The notes under the pieces: generated by a model
Database searches by the model: none
Told to the model about the DNA's origin: nothing
Seen by the model: only the letters and a program-made list of their open reading frames with translations
Translations under genes and position numbers: made by a program
Part shown: piece by piece, positions 18,520 to 27,219 of the stretch
Layout: each line of letters opens with the position of its first letter
How positions within the stretch are numbered: position 1 is the first letter of the stretch
Source: Planctomycetaceae bacterium
Lineage (GTDB): Bacteria; Planctomycetota; Planctomycetia; Planctomycetales; Planctomycetaceae
Reading direction: 5' to 3'
DNA length: 64,000 bases
Assembly (NCBI GenBank): GCA_041398825.1
Contig: JAWKTX010000001.1
Span: 992,001 to 1,056,000, forward strand

Positions 18520-19710
18520 ATGCAGATTTCCCGCCTGACTGCCTACCAGGTCCCCATTGTTCTTCGAAACCCCGTACGGCATGCTTCCCACACTCGCACA
18601 TCGAACGACACCCTGCTCATTCGTTGTGAGCTAAGCGACGGCAGTATAGGCTGGGGAGAAGGCCTGCCGCGCGAGTACGTGACAGGTGAATCAGTCCATT
18701 CGGTTTGGCGACACCTTGAGGAGACGGATCTTGGCGCGACGCTTTCACGGGAGTTTCGCGACGCAGAACAATTATTTGGGATGCTCGAAGATCCAATGCT
18801 TCGCCGGATAGAACCTGATCCGGGTCTGGATGTTCGTGAGGGGTTTGGTAATTCCGTTCGTTGTGCGATTGAGATCTCCGTACTTGATGCTGCGGGAAAA
18901 TCACTGCAACAAAGTGTGGGAGACTTACTTCATTGCCACCCGGCAATTCGTTCCATCGGCCAGCAGCGCGAGGAAGTATTTTACAGCGGTGCAGTCACAT
19001 CAATGTCGCCACGTAAGCAATGGCTGTCTTCGTGGAAGATGAGGTTGTTCGGGTTTCGGATGGTCAAGGTGAAGGTCGGGACCACGGGGATTGATGATCT
19101 GGACTGTCTAAGGCGGGTTCGGGCAATTGTGGGCCCCCGTGTTGATCTCCGACTGGACGCAAACGAGGCCTGGTCGTGTCATAATCTGGTGAAGCATCTG
19201 GAACCATTGCTGCCATTTGCGCCCACTTGTCTAGAGCAGCCTGTGCCGCATTCTCAGGTTTGTGGGCTTCGTGAGGTTCGTCAGAAAATCAATGTGCCGG
19301 TGATGCTGGATGAATCCTTGTGTTGTCTCGAAGATGCCCGACGGGCTGTCGATGGTCAGTACTGCGATATGTTCAATATTCGCCTCTCGAAATGTGGTGG
19401 ACTGATTCGTTCGTTGAAACTGGCCGCGTTCGCTCACGAGAACGGACTTGGGTATCAGCTTGGCTGTCAGGTTGGAGAAACTGGGATCCTTTCTGCCGCA
19501 GGACGCCATTTCGCCTGTAATATCAGTGGAATTCGGTATCTTGAGGGCAGCTTTGATCGCTTTCTTGTGCGAGATCGCCTGACCAGAGAAGACCTTACGT
19601 TTGGCTATCGTGGTCGAGGGTTGCGGTTGTCGGGACCCGGACTTGGAGTCACGATTGACGAGAATCATGTGAACGAACTGGCCATCAGAAAGCAAGTCGT
19701 TTTCGAATAG
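18520..19710 (+). CDS. Enolase-superfamily enzyme (muconate lactonizing / dipeptide epimerase-like)
   Basis: A 396-residue enzyme of the enolase superfamily, MLE subgroup, which abstracts a proton alpha to a carboxylate using two facing lysines and one Mg ion. The signature is complete: K183-x-K185 in MVKVKVG, metal ligands D213 (RLDAN), E239 (CLEQP) and D264 (MLDES), and the second base K291 (RLSKCGG). Candidate activities are dipeptide epimerase, muconate cycloisomerase or o-succinylbenzoate synthase; the sequence alone does not decide. The frame extends upstream to 18415, but that segment overlaps the terminator, so the ATG at 18520 is chosen. The next gene, a LutA/YkgE-like protein, begins 24 bp downstream and is probably co-transcribed. 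Confidence 0.88.
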   Translation: MQISRLTAYQVPIVLRNPVRHASHTRTSNDTLLIRCELSDGSIGWGEGLPREYVTGESVHSVWRHLEETDLGATLSREFRDAEQLFGMLEDPMLRRIEPDPGLDVREGFGNSVRCAIEISVLDAAGKSLQQSVGDLLHCHPAIRSIGQQREEVFYSGAVTSMSPRKQWLSSWKMRLFGFRMVKVKVGTTGIDDLDCLRRVRAIVGPRVDLRLDANEAWSCHNLVKHLEPLLPFAPTCLEQPVPHSQVCGLREVRQKINVPVMLDESLCCLEDARRAVDGQYCDMFNIRLSKCGGLIRSLKLAAFAHENGLGYQLGCQVGETGILSAAGRHFACNISGIRYLEGSFDRFLVRDRLTREDLTFGYRGRGLRLSGPGLGVTIDENHVNELAIRKQVVFE

Positions 19711-19734
19711 CTCAGATCATCAAATGGACGTCGA

Positions 19735-20499
19735 ATGAAGGTTGCATTGTTCATCCCCTGTTATGTTGATCAGTTCTATCCCAAAGTTGGGCTGGCCACG
19801 TGCCTTCTGCTCGAACACTTTGGAGTGGATCATTGCTTTCCTGAGCAGCAAACCTGTTGTGGACAGCCAATGGCGAACAGCGGGTGCGAAGACGAAGCCC
19901 GTCCGCTGGCGCAGCGTTACGTGGAAATCTTCAGAGATTACGACTACGTGGTGGCTCCGTCCGGAAGTTGTGTTTCCATGGTACGAAACCATTACGACCA
20001 CCTGCTGCAGACCCGTGACTCTGCAGCCGATCGTGTGAGGGAACGTACGCTGGAACTGAGCGAGTTTCTGGTCAATGTCCTGAATGTAAAATCCGTCGCA
20101 GGTTCCTACCCGTACACGGTTGGAGTCCATCAGAGTTGTCATGGATTGCGGGAACTGCGAGTGGCTCCTTCATCGGAAGTCATGCTTCCTCGAGATAACA
20201 ATCTGATGACCCTGCTGGGCAGCCTCGATGGTATTCAGTTCGCAAATCTCAAACGGAAAGACGAGTGCTGCGGCTTTGGAGGCACGTTCGCCGTTGCAGA
20301 AGAAGATGTCTCCTGCATGATGGGAAACGACCGCATTACAGATCATCTGGATGCCGGCGCACAGGTGGTGACCGGTGCGGATATGTCATGTTTAATGCAC
20401 CTCGACGGACTGATTCAACGACAGCGAAAACCTCTTCGGATCCTGCACTTCGCAGAATTGCTGTGTGAAGCGATGTCGATACCTGTTACCGCGGAATAA
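19735..20499 (+). CDS. LutA/YkgE-type cysteine-rich (CCG) protein
   Basis: A 254-residue protein with the two CCG domains of the LutA/YkgE and heterodisulfide-reductase-B-like family. The domain signatures are C41-C42-G43 (QTCCGQPMANSG) and C178-C179-G180 (DECCGFGGTFAV), each with additional upstream cysteines (FIPCYVD, GSCVSM, HQSCHG). In Bacillus the LutABC complex oxidises lactate; LutA supplies the Cys-rich redox subunit. No lutB or lutC is present in this window, so the partner must be elsewhere or different. It follows the enolase-family gene by 24 bp. Length (about 240-255) matches LutA. Confidence 0.9.
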   Translation: MKVALFIPCYVDQFYPKVGLATCLLLEHFGVDHCFPEQQTCCGQPMANSGCEDEARPLAQRYVEIFRDYDYVVAPSGSCVSMVRNHYDHLLQTRDSAADRVRERTLELSEFLVNVLNVKSVAGSYPYTVGVHQSCHGLRELRVAPSSEVMLPRDNNLMTLLGSLDGIQFANLKRKDECCGFGGTFAVAEEDVSCMMGNDRITDHLDAGAQVVTGADMSCLMHLDGLIQRQRKPLRILHFAELLCEAMSIPVTAE

Positions 20500-20525
20500 T
20501 GCCGCCTGCAGAATCTGATTTTGAC

Positions 20526-20560
20526 AAAAAGAAAAGCCGCACCCGGCTGGGATGCGGCTT
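20526..20560 (-). terminator. Intrinsic terminator of the DUF1559 gene
   Basis: An 8-bp perfect stem (AAGCCGCA at 20534-20541 with TGCGGCTT at 20553-20560) is followed, reading on the minus strand, by a T-rich tract (complement of the A-run at 20526-20535). It lies 30 bp beyond the pseudopilin stop codon. It sits between convergent genes, but the T-run favours the minus-strand gene. Confidence 0.85.
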
Positions 20561-20589
20561 CTGTTGATCGGAACTCTCAAACGAGTGAC

Positions 20590-21639
20590 TTAGAAGTCCC
20601 CGATTACATTTCCGTCCGCAATGAATGCCAGGTTGTTCAGGACTGTTCCGTCAGTGTTCTCGCTGAGGAATCGAACGGATCCATCGCCAAGTGCCGCCTG
20701 CGCGCCACCGGTATGCAGACTGCCAACTGTTCCCCAGTCACGCAGACGATTGTCGGCCACTGTCTTGGTATTGGGTGGAGCCCACCATGGGCAGCATGTC
20801 CAGTAGTTGATCTTTCGAAAGTTCGGAGCGGACGCAGCTCCCGGATCTGCCACGGCAAGGTCCAGACCATTTCCGACCCACTTGGAATGTCCCCATGACT
20901 GGTTGATTCCATTCACGACCTCGCGGGTTGATTCCAGAAGCATGACAGAGTTGCTTGTACCGTCGGTAACGTCGCGAATTCGACTGTTGGACTGAAGTCC
21001 GAACATTCGACGAGATGCCTTCGTCCGGTTTGACCAAAGCGTCATACTGTTGCTGTAGCGCTGGACAGAGAAGTCGTAGTTGATCAGCGGTGCATAGAAC
21101 CCTGCTGCCTGAGCGGTCGGGCTGATGACGTAATTCACTGTTGCACCGGTGTAATGAGTATTTCCGGAGTCAGACGGACACAGGAAAGCAGTCAGCGACT
21201 TGCTGACCCACTGAGCATTGCCGTTTGTGTTCGGGTCATTGAAGGGGGGAGGCAACTCTGGTGAACCACAACGATTATAAGAGCCGGTTGCACCGCTCGT
21301 GTTGATCGATGTGTAAAGCGACGCTTGCTCAATGAATGGTAGCACACCAATCCAGCCTCTGTGATTCAGTCTTTGGACCTTATTCGCGGTCGAACCGGGC
21401 ATGTCTCCTGTGTCCAGCGATCCGTCAGCACTTGAAGACATCGGGAACATACCGAAGGCATCGTGGTAGTTGTGGCACGCCAGTGCCAGCTGCTTGAGTT
21501 GGTTCTTACATTGCGTTCTCCGTGCCGCTTCCCGAGCCTGCTGCACCGCAGGCAAAAGCAACGCAATCAGAATTGCAATGATCGCAATGACCACCAGCAA
21601 TTCGATCAGGGTGAATCCTCGTTTCTTCAGTCTTCTCAT
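20590..21639 (-). CDS. DUF1559 type IV pseudopilin-like protein
   Basis: A 349-residue member of the DUF1559 family, which is strongly expanded in planctomycetes. It begins with a class III prepilin leader: basic residues, cleavage expected after G8, F9 at +1 and the conserved glutamate E13 at +5, then a hydrophobic helix and the QQAREAARRTQCKNQL block. Near the C-terminus is the family's H-x9-DG motif (H309; HTGGAQAALGDG). The body is likely exported through a type II secretion/type IV pilus-like system and processed by a prepilin peptidase; its role in these bacteria is unknown. It is a single gene with its own ribosome site (CTGGAG) and terminator. Confidence 0.95.
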   Translation of the reverse strand: MRRLKKRGFTLIELLVVIAIIAILIALLLPAVQQAREAARRTQCKNQLKQLALACHNYHDAFGMFPMSSSADGSLDTGDMPGSTANKVQRLNHRGWIGVLPFIEQASLYTSINTSGATGSYNRCGSPELPPPFNDPNTNGNAQWVSKSLTAFLCPSDSGNTHYTGATVNYVISPTAQAAGFYAPLINYDFSVQRYSNSMTLWSNRTKASRRMFGLQSNSRIRDVTDGTSNSVMLLESTREVVNGINQSWGHSKWVGNGLDLAVADPGAASAPNFRKINYWTCCPWWAPPNTKTVADNRLRDWGTVGSLHTGGAQAALGDGSVRFLSENTDGTVLNNLAFIADGNVIGDF

Positions 21640-21889
21640 TCGATGTCTCCAGAAAGTGTTAGGTATTTACAACGACCACTGACCGCGAAATAACCAGAAC
21701 ATCGATCTTCAATCTCAGTTTTGATTCTGTCAAAGGTCTGGCGTTGTCCTGGAGAGCAATGCTGCCTTGATTGTGGGCAGTGTTGAGTCTTCAACTTGCG
21801 TGTCGACTGTAATACGCTTTCCGACCCGCTTTACTCGCATTGTCTCGCTTGCTGGAGTACCGTGATTCGTATTCCTGTCCCCGGCATTT

Positions 21890-23947
21890 TTGATGAAGCG
21901 GCTGAATAACGTCTTGCAGCAATCAAAAGAAACAACGCGATTCGGCGTAGAAAAAGCGATGCTGCCCGGCATGGCCCTTCTTTTCCTGACTGCGCTGATG
22001 CTGCGGCTGGTCCAGGTCTGGCAGATATCGAAAGCCCCTTTTTTTCCAATGCTCATGGGCGATTCCAAAAGTTACTCCGATTGGGGGCAGCGGATCGCCG
22101 GCGGAGATTTACTTGGGCAGGACGTTTTCTATCAGTCGCCGCTCTATCCCTATACGCTGGGCGGTATTTACTGGCTCTGGGGTTTCGAAAGAATGCCAGT
22201 TCTGGTGTTCCAGGCTGTCACTGGTGCGGTTGCGTGCGTGATACTGGCAGATGCAGCAAGACGCTCATTCGGGCGAACTGCTGGCATGGCCACAGGCATT
22301 ATCGCAACGTTCTATGCGCCTGCGTTGTTCTTTGACATGCTCGTGCAAAAATCATCTTTGGATACGCTGTTGTTCGCCTCTCTGATTTGGGCGTTGGTGA
22401 TCGCGACAAAACAGAATGGTCCGTCACAATGGTCAAAACCACTCTTGTTAGGGGTAACGTTCGGTCTGGTGATTTTGAATCGCGAAAATGCAATAGTGCT
22501 GCTTCCGGTCGTGCTTTGGGTCTGCCTTCGATGGCTCTTCCAGAGAGGAAACCGGGCGGATCTCGTGCTCCGGAGCATCAGGCCTTTGGGCTTTCTGGCC
22601 ACCGGGGCAAGCATCGTGCTGCTTCCGGTTGCGTTTCGAAACGCATTCATCGGTGGGCAGTTTCATCTGACAACTTCGCAGTTTGGCCCCAATTTCTTCA
22701 TTGGGAATAATGCCGACGCCAATGGTATGTATCAACCAGTCAGGCAGGGTGGTGGGAACGCCGCGTTCGAACGTACCGACGCGACTGAAATTGCCGAAGA
22801 TGCCCTGGGATACACGCTATCGCCTTCGCAGGTTTCATCTTACTGGACTGGAAAGGCGTTAACGTTTATCCGCGAACATCCAGTGTCCTGGCTGAAGCTG
22901 ATGGGGCGGAAATTCCTGCTACTCGCTAATGCCGAAGAGATCACTGACACAGAAGATCTTCAGACGTATTCTGAATGGTCAACTCCATTGAGGCTGACGC
23001 GGCACGTGTTTCATTTTGGAACGCTCTTTCCGCTCGCCGTCTTTGGTGTACTCGCGGGCCGACGAAATTCGGCGATCAGGGTCATTGCTTTTGCTGTCGC
23101 GCTGTATGCGATGAGTGTCCTGGCATTTTACGTCATGGGCCGTTACCGCTACCCGCTGGCTGTTCTCTTGTTTCTGCCGGCAGGTCTAGGAATCCAGCGG
23201 CTTGTGGACATCAGTCGTCATCTGATTTGGAACAACGGTCAGGAACAGAAGTCGGAAGTGAGTCCGGTGGGGTCAACGGCGCGCCGTCTTCAAACTTTCG
23301 CGGCGTTCTCGACAGTTGTGTTGGCCGGTCTTATTGCCGGTCTGCCAATCGTGAATGCTGACCATATGGCGTCGGTTACCTCCTACAATGTGGCTCTCGA
23401 GTTCGACAGAATCAACGATTTGGAAAAGGCTTCTGAATACTATCGGCGAGCAATCCGTCTGCGCCCGATAGATGCTGAGGCCTGGTTGAATCTGGCTGAT
23501 GTAGAATCACGGCGGGGGGACCTGTCTGTTGCGACGAGGTGTCTTGAAGAGAGTGTGCGAATTGATCGAACGCTCGGAATCTCGCAGTTTCGTTTGGCAA
23601 ACCTCTACGTGCAGCAGGACCGATTCGCCGATGCAATTGTTTGTTACGAACGATGTCTTGAACTGGAGCCGGAGTTTCCTCCCGCTTATATGAACCTTGC
23701 CATAGCACTGAGGACACAAGGTGAACCGGATCAGGCCGTCGAAGTGTTACAAAGGGCAGTTCACCGATTTCCGGACTATCTGCCCGTGGTGATGAATCTG
23801 ATTGATACTCTTTGCGAAGTTGGTCGAACGGATGAGGCTCTGCCCTATTGGCGGAAAATAAAGTCTGCATTCCCGGGAGACAAACCGCTGACAGGAAACC
23901 TCGAGCGGCTCTGGCAGGCGGAACGTGAATCGGATCAGGAGAAATAG
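21890..23947 (+). CDS. GT39-like membrane glycosyltransferase with C-terminal TPR repeats
   Basis: A 685-residue integral membrane protein. Residues about 25-450 carry roughly ten membrane helices with features of the GT-C/GT39 group (ArnT/PMT-like): an early acidic loop MGDSKSYSDWGQRI followed by a QSPLYPY block. These enzymes use polyprenyl-phosphate-linked sugars outside the cytoplasmic membrane. Residues about 490-680 are tetratricopeptide repeats (AEAWLNLADVESRRGDLSVA; FPPAYMNLAIALRTQGEPDQ). The combination resembles TMTC-type protein O-mannosyltransferases. The stop codon is 2 bp before the next gene's TTG start, so the genes are translationally linked. The first methionine pair (MMKRL) leaves the start uncertain by one codon. 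Confidence 0.82.
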   Translation: MMKRLNNVLQQSKETTRFGVEKAMLPGMALLFLTALMLRLVQVWQISKAPFFPMLMGDSKSYSDWGQRIAGGDLLGQDVFYQSPLYPYTLGGIYWLWGFERMPVLVFQAVTGAVACVILADAARRSFGRTAGMATGIIATFYAPALFFDMLVQKSSLDTLLFASLIWALVIATKQNGPSQWSKPLLLGVTFGLVILNRENAIVLLPVVLWVCLRWLFQRGNRADLVLRSIRPLGFLATGASIVLLPVAFRNAFIGGQFHLTTSQFGPNFFIGNNADANGMYQPVRQGGGNAAFERTDATEIAEDALGYTLSPSQVSSYWTGKALTFIREHPVSWLKLMGRKFLLLANAEEITDTEDLQTYSEWSTPLRLTRHVFHFGTLFPLAVFGVLAGRRNSAIRVIAFAVALYAMSVLAFYVMGRYRYPLAVLLFLPAGLGIQRLVDISRHLIWNNGQEQKSEVSPVGSTARRLQTFAAFSTVVLAGLIAGLPIVNADHMASVTSYNVALEFDRINDLEKASEYYRRAIRLRPIDAEAWLNLADVESRRGDLSVATRCLEESVRIDRTLGISQFRLANLYVQQDRFADAIVCYERCLELEPEFPPAYMNLAIALRTQGEPDQAVEVLQRAVHRFPDYLPVVMNLIDTLCEVGRTDEALPYWRKIKSAFPGDKPLTGNLERLWQAERESDQEK

Positions 23948-23949
23948 AA

Positions 23950-25014
23950 TTGGCAGAGAATCTAACACTCCTGATCCTGGCAGTCGCTCCATTCCTTTTA
24001 CTAAGGATTGCTGCTGATCTGGTGCCTTTCCGTCGCGGGAAGATCAGGCCAGCTTCTTTCCGGAATTTGCTGCTTGGCAACTTCGTTGTCTTCATGTTCC
24101 TGTCGTCGATCGTGCTCTTTTCGGGAGAGATTTACTACCGGTTCTTTGTTGATACGACGGATTCGTTCTCATTGTCGAAAGTTTCGGCGCGCTGGTTCAG
24201 CAGGCATTTTGTCCGCAACATGGCAGGCTTTCGAGATTCCGTCCATTACCTGCCTGAGACAACGCCTGGCCAGCGAAGAGTGAGTTTTCTGGGCGATTCC
24301 TTTACAGCTGGTCAGGGCATCACCGACGTCGATCAAAGATTCGCCAACCTTCTGCGAAAGATGCGCCCGGGGGACGAAGTTCATGTCCTGGCAGATTGTG
24401 GTTGGGACACTCAGAAAGAGCTGGAGCTTGTCCGTTTCCTGCCTCAATCCGGATACCAAACGGATGTTGTCGTGCTCGTCTATTGTCTGAATGATGTTTC
24501 GGATTTAATGGACACGTGGCAGGATGAACTGGCCAGAGTTTATCAGGCACGACCAGGACTTATCGTCAGCAGCAGTTATCTACTGGATACATTGCGTTCT
24601 CGATGGGTAATGTGGCAGCATCCGAAACTGCAGAAGTACTATCAGTCAGTCACAGGCATATACACCGCTGAAAGTGAAGAGTGGAGGCGTCAGCAAAGGC
24701 GTCTCGATGGGATCCGGGAAGCCGTGGAAGATTCAGGTGGTCGGCTCCTGGTTGTTACTTTTCCTTTTGTGCATTGCCTCGGCAATTACGAATTTCAAAA
24801 TGCCCACGACCTGGTGGGAGAATACTGGAAAGATTCCGGAGTCGATCACCTCGATCTACTTCCGGTGTTTCAGTCGGAATGGGAAAAGAATCCCACCGCC
24901 GAGTGGACCGTAAACAGCCGAGATGCTCATCCCGGGATCTACGCACATCAGGTGGCTGCTCGCGAAATCGACGCCTTTTTGACGAAGCATTTCAGGGAGA
25001 CAGAGTCAGACTAA
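23950..25014 (+). CDS. Membrane-anchored SGNH-family hydrolase or acyltransferase-like protein
   Basis: A 354-residue protein with two N-terminal membrane spans (about residues 3-22 and 36-58) and a periplasmic SGNH domain. The catalytic pattern appears intact: block I FLGDSFTAG with S117, block III CLND, and a C-terminal RDAHPG block supplying Asp and His. SGNH enzymes hydrolyse or transfer acyl esters; membrane-anchored members often modify surface polysaccharides. The start is a TTG at 23950, 2 bp after the previous stop; its stop TAA overlaps the ATG of the next gene. Its place between two TPR-bearing glycosyltransferase-like genes suggests a role in the same surface-glycan pathway (inference). 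Confidence 0.82.
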   Translation: MAENLTLLILAVAPFLLLRIAADLVPFRRGKIRPASFRNLLLGNFVVFMFLSSIVLFSGEIYYRFFVDTTDSFSLSKVSARWFSRHFVRNMAGFRDSVHYLPETTPGQRRVSFLGDSFTAGQGITDVDQRFANLLRKMRPGDEVHVLADCGWDTQKELELVRFLPQSGYQTDVVVLVYCLNDVSDLMDTWQDELARVYQARPGLIVSSSYLLDTLRSRWVMWQHPKLQKYYQSVTGIYTAESEEWRRQQRRLDGIREAVEDSGGRLLVVTFPFVHCLGNYEFQNAHDLVGEYWKDSGVDHLDLLPVFQSEWEKNPTAEWTVNSRDAHPGIYAHQVAAREIDAFLTKHFRETESD

Positions 25015-26945
25015 TGAGTGCCCCTGCTCCGATTCGAAAGCAAGACGATGCGTTGCAGGTCCGTCGCCACGTCGGCTTCGTCTACTGCGGAATTATCATC
25101 GCGTTGACGGCAGTTGTGTACTGGCAGGTTCGGTCGCATCAGTTCGTAAACTTTGATGATGGCACGTACGTCTCAGAGAATCCCCATGTTCGTTCAGGCC
25201 TGACCTGGGCGAATCTTGTTTGGGCGTTCAGTCGGGAAAGCGTTCAGGGATCCGCGAACTGGCATCCACTGACGTGGTGGTCATTGATGCTGGATGCAGA
25301 AATTTATGGATTGAATGCAGGCGGCTTTCTGGTGACTAACCTGCTTTTTCATCTGGCTTCGTCGCTGTTGTTGTTCCGGATACTGTTTCGAACAACCCGG
25401 GCGATTCATCCGTCTGCATTTGTTGCGATTGTTTTCGCCATTCACCCGCTGCATGTTGAATCTGTGGCGTGGGTTGCCGAGCGAAAGGATGTGCTAAGCG
25501 TTTTCTTTGGTCTGTTGAGCATTGAGTTGCATTTGCAATTCGTGGGAGCCCGTCGAATACATTGGCACCTGGCGAGCCTGATTGCCTACTCGCTTTCATT
25601 GGCATCGAAACAGATGTTAGTAACTTTGCCATGTGTGTTGTTGTTGATGGACGTCTGGCCTCTCGGGCGTTCATTACGATGGGCAGAGAAATCAGGGTAT
25701 CTGATTCTCACTGTTATCTTTTGTGGTGTGGCGTTTTTTGCACAGGCTGATGGAGCTGCAGTTGCTTCCCTCGAAAGCTTCCCTGTGTCCGTCAGGGTTC
25801 TGAACGCCATTTCCTGCTACATGATTTATCTGATCAAGACGATCGTTCCGATGCACCTTTCGGTTTACTATCCATACCCTGCAGAAGGATTGTGGTTGCA
25901 GGCGATCGTTGGCGGATTGATATTGGTATTGGTCTCCGCGGGCGTAATTCGAACCGCAAAGAATGCGCCATGGATGCTGGTTGGATGGCTGTGGTTTCTT
26001 GGGACGCTGGTTCCGGTGATTGGTCTCGTGCAAATTGGTACTCAGCGGATGGCCGATCGTTACATGTACTTTCCGATGATCGGGTTATTGCTCGCCGTCG
26101 CCTGGTCAGGTGCCGCGGTGTGCCGGCGCAGCCGCTTGATGCTTTGGCCGGTGCGGGTGATCGCAACTGGATTTGTCGTGGCAATGACATTGTGTGCGTG
26201 GAGACAAACGGCGTACTGGAAAAATACAATGACGCTTTTTACACACGCCGTGGATGTCGCTGAATGCAGCATGTCGCTGAATAAGCTTGGTTACGAATAC
26301 GCTGCCACCGGAGATGTGATACGAGCATCGAATCTTTTTCATCGTGCTCTGGAGCTGGATCCGGACTACGTTTTCGCCTACGTGAGCCTCGGAAACGTCA
26401 GCTTTTCTGAAAGGCGGCTTGACGAAGCGGAGGGGTATTTTCGGCGAGCCATTGAGTTGAGTCCCATGAATGACGAAGCCCAATACAACCTGGGGCTCTG
26501 TCTTGCATTTCAGGGACAGCCGGAAGAGGCAATTGTGCACTACAAACGAGCGATTGAGATTGGCGGTGATAATGCCCAGGCCTATGCCAATATGGGAATC
26601 GCATCACTGATGCTGGGGCGTTCGCAGCAGGCGACGAAGGATTTGACAAAGGCTTTGGATCTGGATCCGCAACTACTGACAGCGCATTTTCATCTCGCTC
26701 AGATTTCAGCGGATGCAGGAGACGCTTTGACAGCGATCAGGCACTTGCAGAAAGTGGTTAGCGAGTCAACAGTGTCGATTGGTGATCAGCAGCTGATTGA
26801 CGCCCACTTGTTGCTGGCACAGCAGGCCATTTCTGCCGGCCAGGACGAGTTGGCTCGAGCATCTGTTGCTGTGATTGAGTCGCTGCAGCCAGACCATCAG
26901 GCAATTGCGGAGTTACGCGAGGCAATCCAACGACTGGATCGGTGA
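25014..26945 (+). CDS. TMTC-like multi-span protein with C-terminal TPR repeats
   Basis: A 643-residue membrane protein. The first membrane helix is at about residues 21-40. It is followed by the acidic FVNFDDGTYVSENPHVRSGL loop, a NWHPLTWWSLMLD block and an HPLHVESVAWVAERKDVLS block, hallmarks of bacterial relatives of eukaryotic TMTC protein O-mannosyltransferases. About ten helices extend to residue 410, and TPR repeats fill about 425-640. The ATG at 25014 overlaps the preceding TAA (TAATG), implying coupled translation; a longer in-frame start within the upstream gene is possible but its translation is unlike the family. It is the last gene of the trio and is followed at once by a dispersed inverted-repeat element. 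Confidence 0.86.
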   Translation: MSAPAPIRKQDDALQVRRHVGFVYCGIIIALTAVVYWQVRSHQFVNFDDGTYVSENPHVRSGLTWANLVWAFSRESVQGSANWHPLTWWSLMLDAEIYGLNAGGFLVTNLLFHLASSLLLFRILFRTTRAIHPSAFVAIVFAIHPLHVESVAWVAERKDVLSVFFGLLSIELHLQFVGARRIHWHLASLIAYSLSLASKQMLVTLPCVLLLMDVWPLGRSLRWAEKSGYLILTVIFCGVAFFAQADGAAVASLESFPVSVRVLNAISCYMIYLIKTIVPMHLSVYYPYPAEGLWLQAIVGGLILVLVSAGVIRTAKNAPWMLVGWLWFLGTLVPVIGLVQIGTQRMADRYMYFPMIGLLLAVAWSGAAVCRRSRLMLWPVRVIATGFVVAMTLCAWRQTAYWKNTMTLFTHAVDVAECSMSLNKLGYEYAATGDVIRASNLFHRALELDPDYVFAYVSLGNVSFSERRLDEAEGYFRRAIELSPMNDEAQYNLGLCLAFQGQPEEAIVHYKRAIEIGGDNAQAYANMGIASLMLGRSQQATKDLTKALDLDPQLLTAHFHLAQISADAGDALTAIRHLQKVVSESTVSIGDQQLIDAHLLLAQQAISAGQDELARASVAVIESLQPDHQAIAELREAIQRLDR

Positions 26946-26950
26946 TCGAA

Positions 26951-27040
26951 CAGCCTGTTGAAAAACGGGACTGGCTCGAGCAGGAGACCTTAAAGCACGA
27001 TAGTTTCCAGTCGTCCTGCCCCGGTTTTTCAACCAACAGT
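26951..27040 (+). repeat. Dispersed inverted-repeat element, copy A
   Basis: A 90-bp element just after the TMTC-like stop codon. Its ends form a perfect 10-bp inverted repeat (GTTGAAAAAC at 26957-26966, GTTTTTCAAC at 27024-27033). The core shares GACTGGCTCGAGCAGGAG with copies at 35714-35806 (opposite strand) and 53003-53100. It encodes nothing recognisable and could be a non-autonomous mobile element or a REP-like structured repeat. Confidence 0.88.
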
Positions 27041-27219
27041 TAAAGGTCGATCGACGCCAAATCTGGCAACCCTTGACCGAATACGAAAACGCAGCCCCGT
27101 CTGATTTGACGAACAGCCTGGCGTCGATCAAGTTGCTCATTCTGGTGAACGGGATTTCGAACTTCAGAAAGCCCGCTGCAGCCGATTCGCAGATCATGAC
27201 GCCTTGAAAGCAGGATTGA

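Noticed and set aside
21730..22068. 112-codon minus-strand frame upstream of the DUF1559 gene
   Set aside because: About half overlaps the GT39-like gene on the other strand. The final 36 codons look slightly protein-like, but there is no ribosome site or known motif.
23412..24095. 227-codon minus-strand open frame across the GT39 and SGNH genes
   Set aside because: It spans the junction of two coupled genes on the opposite strand, and its translation shows no domain pattern.
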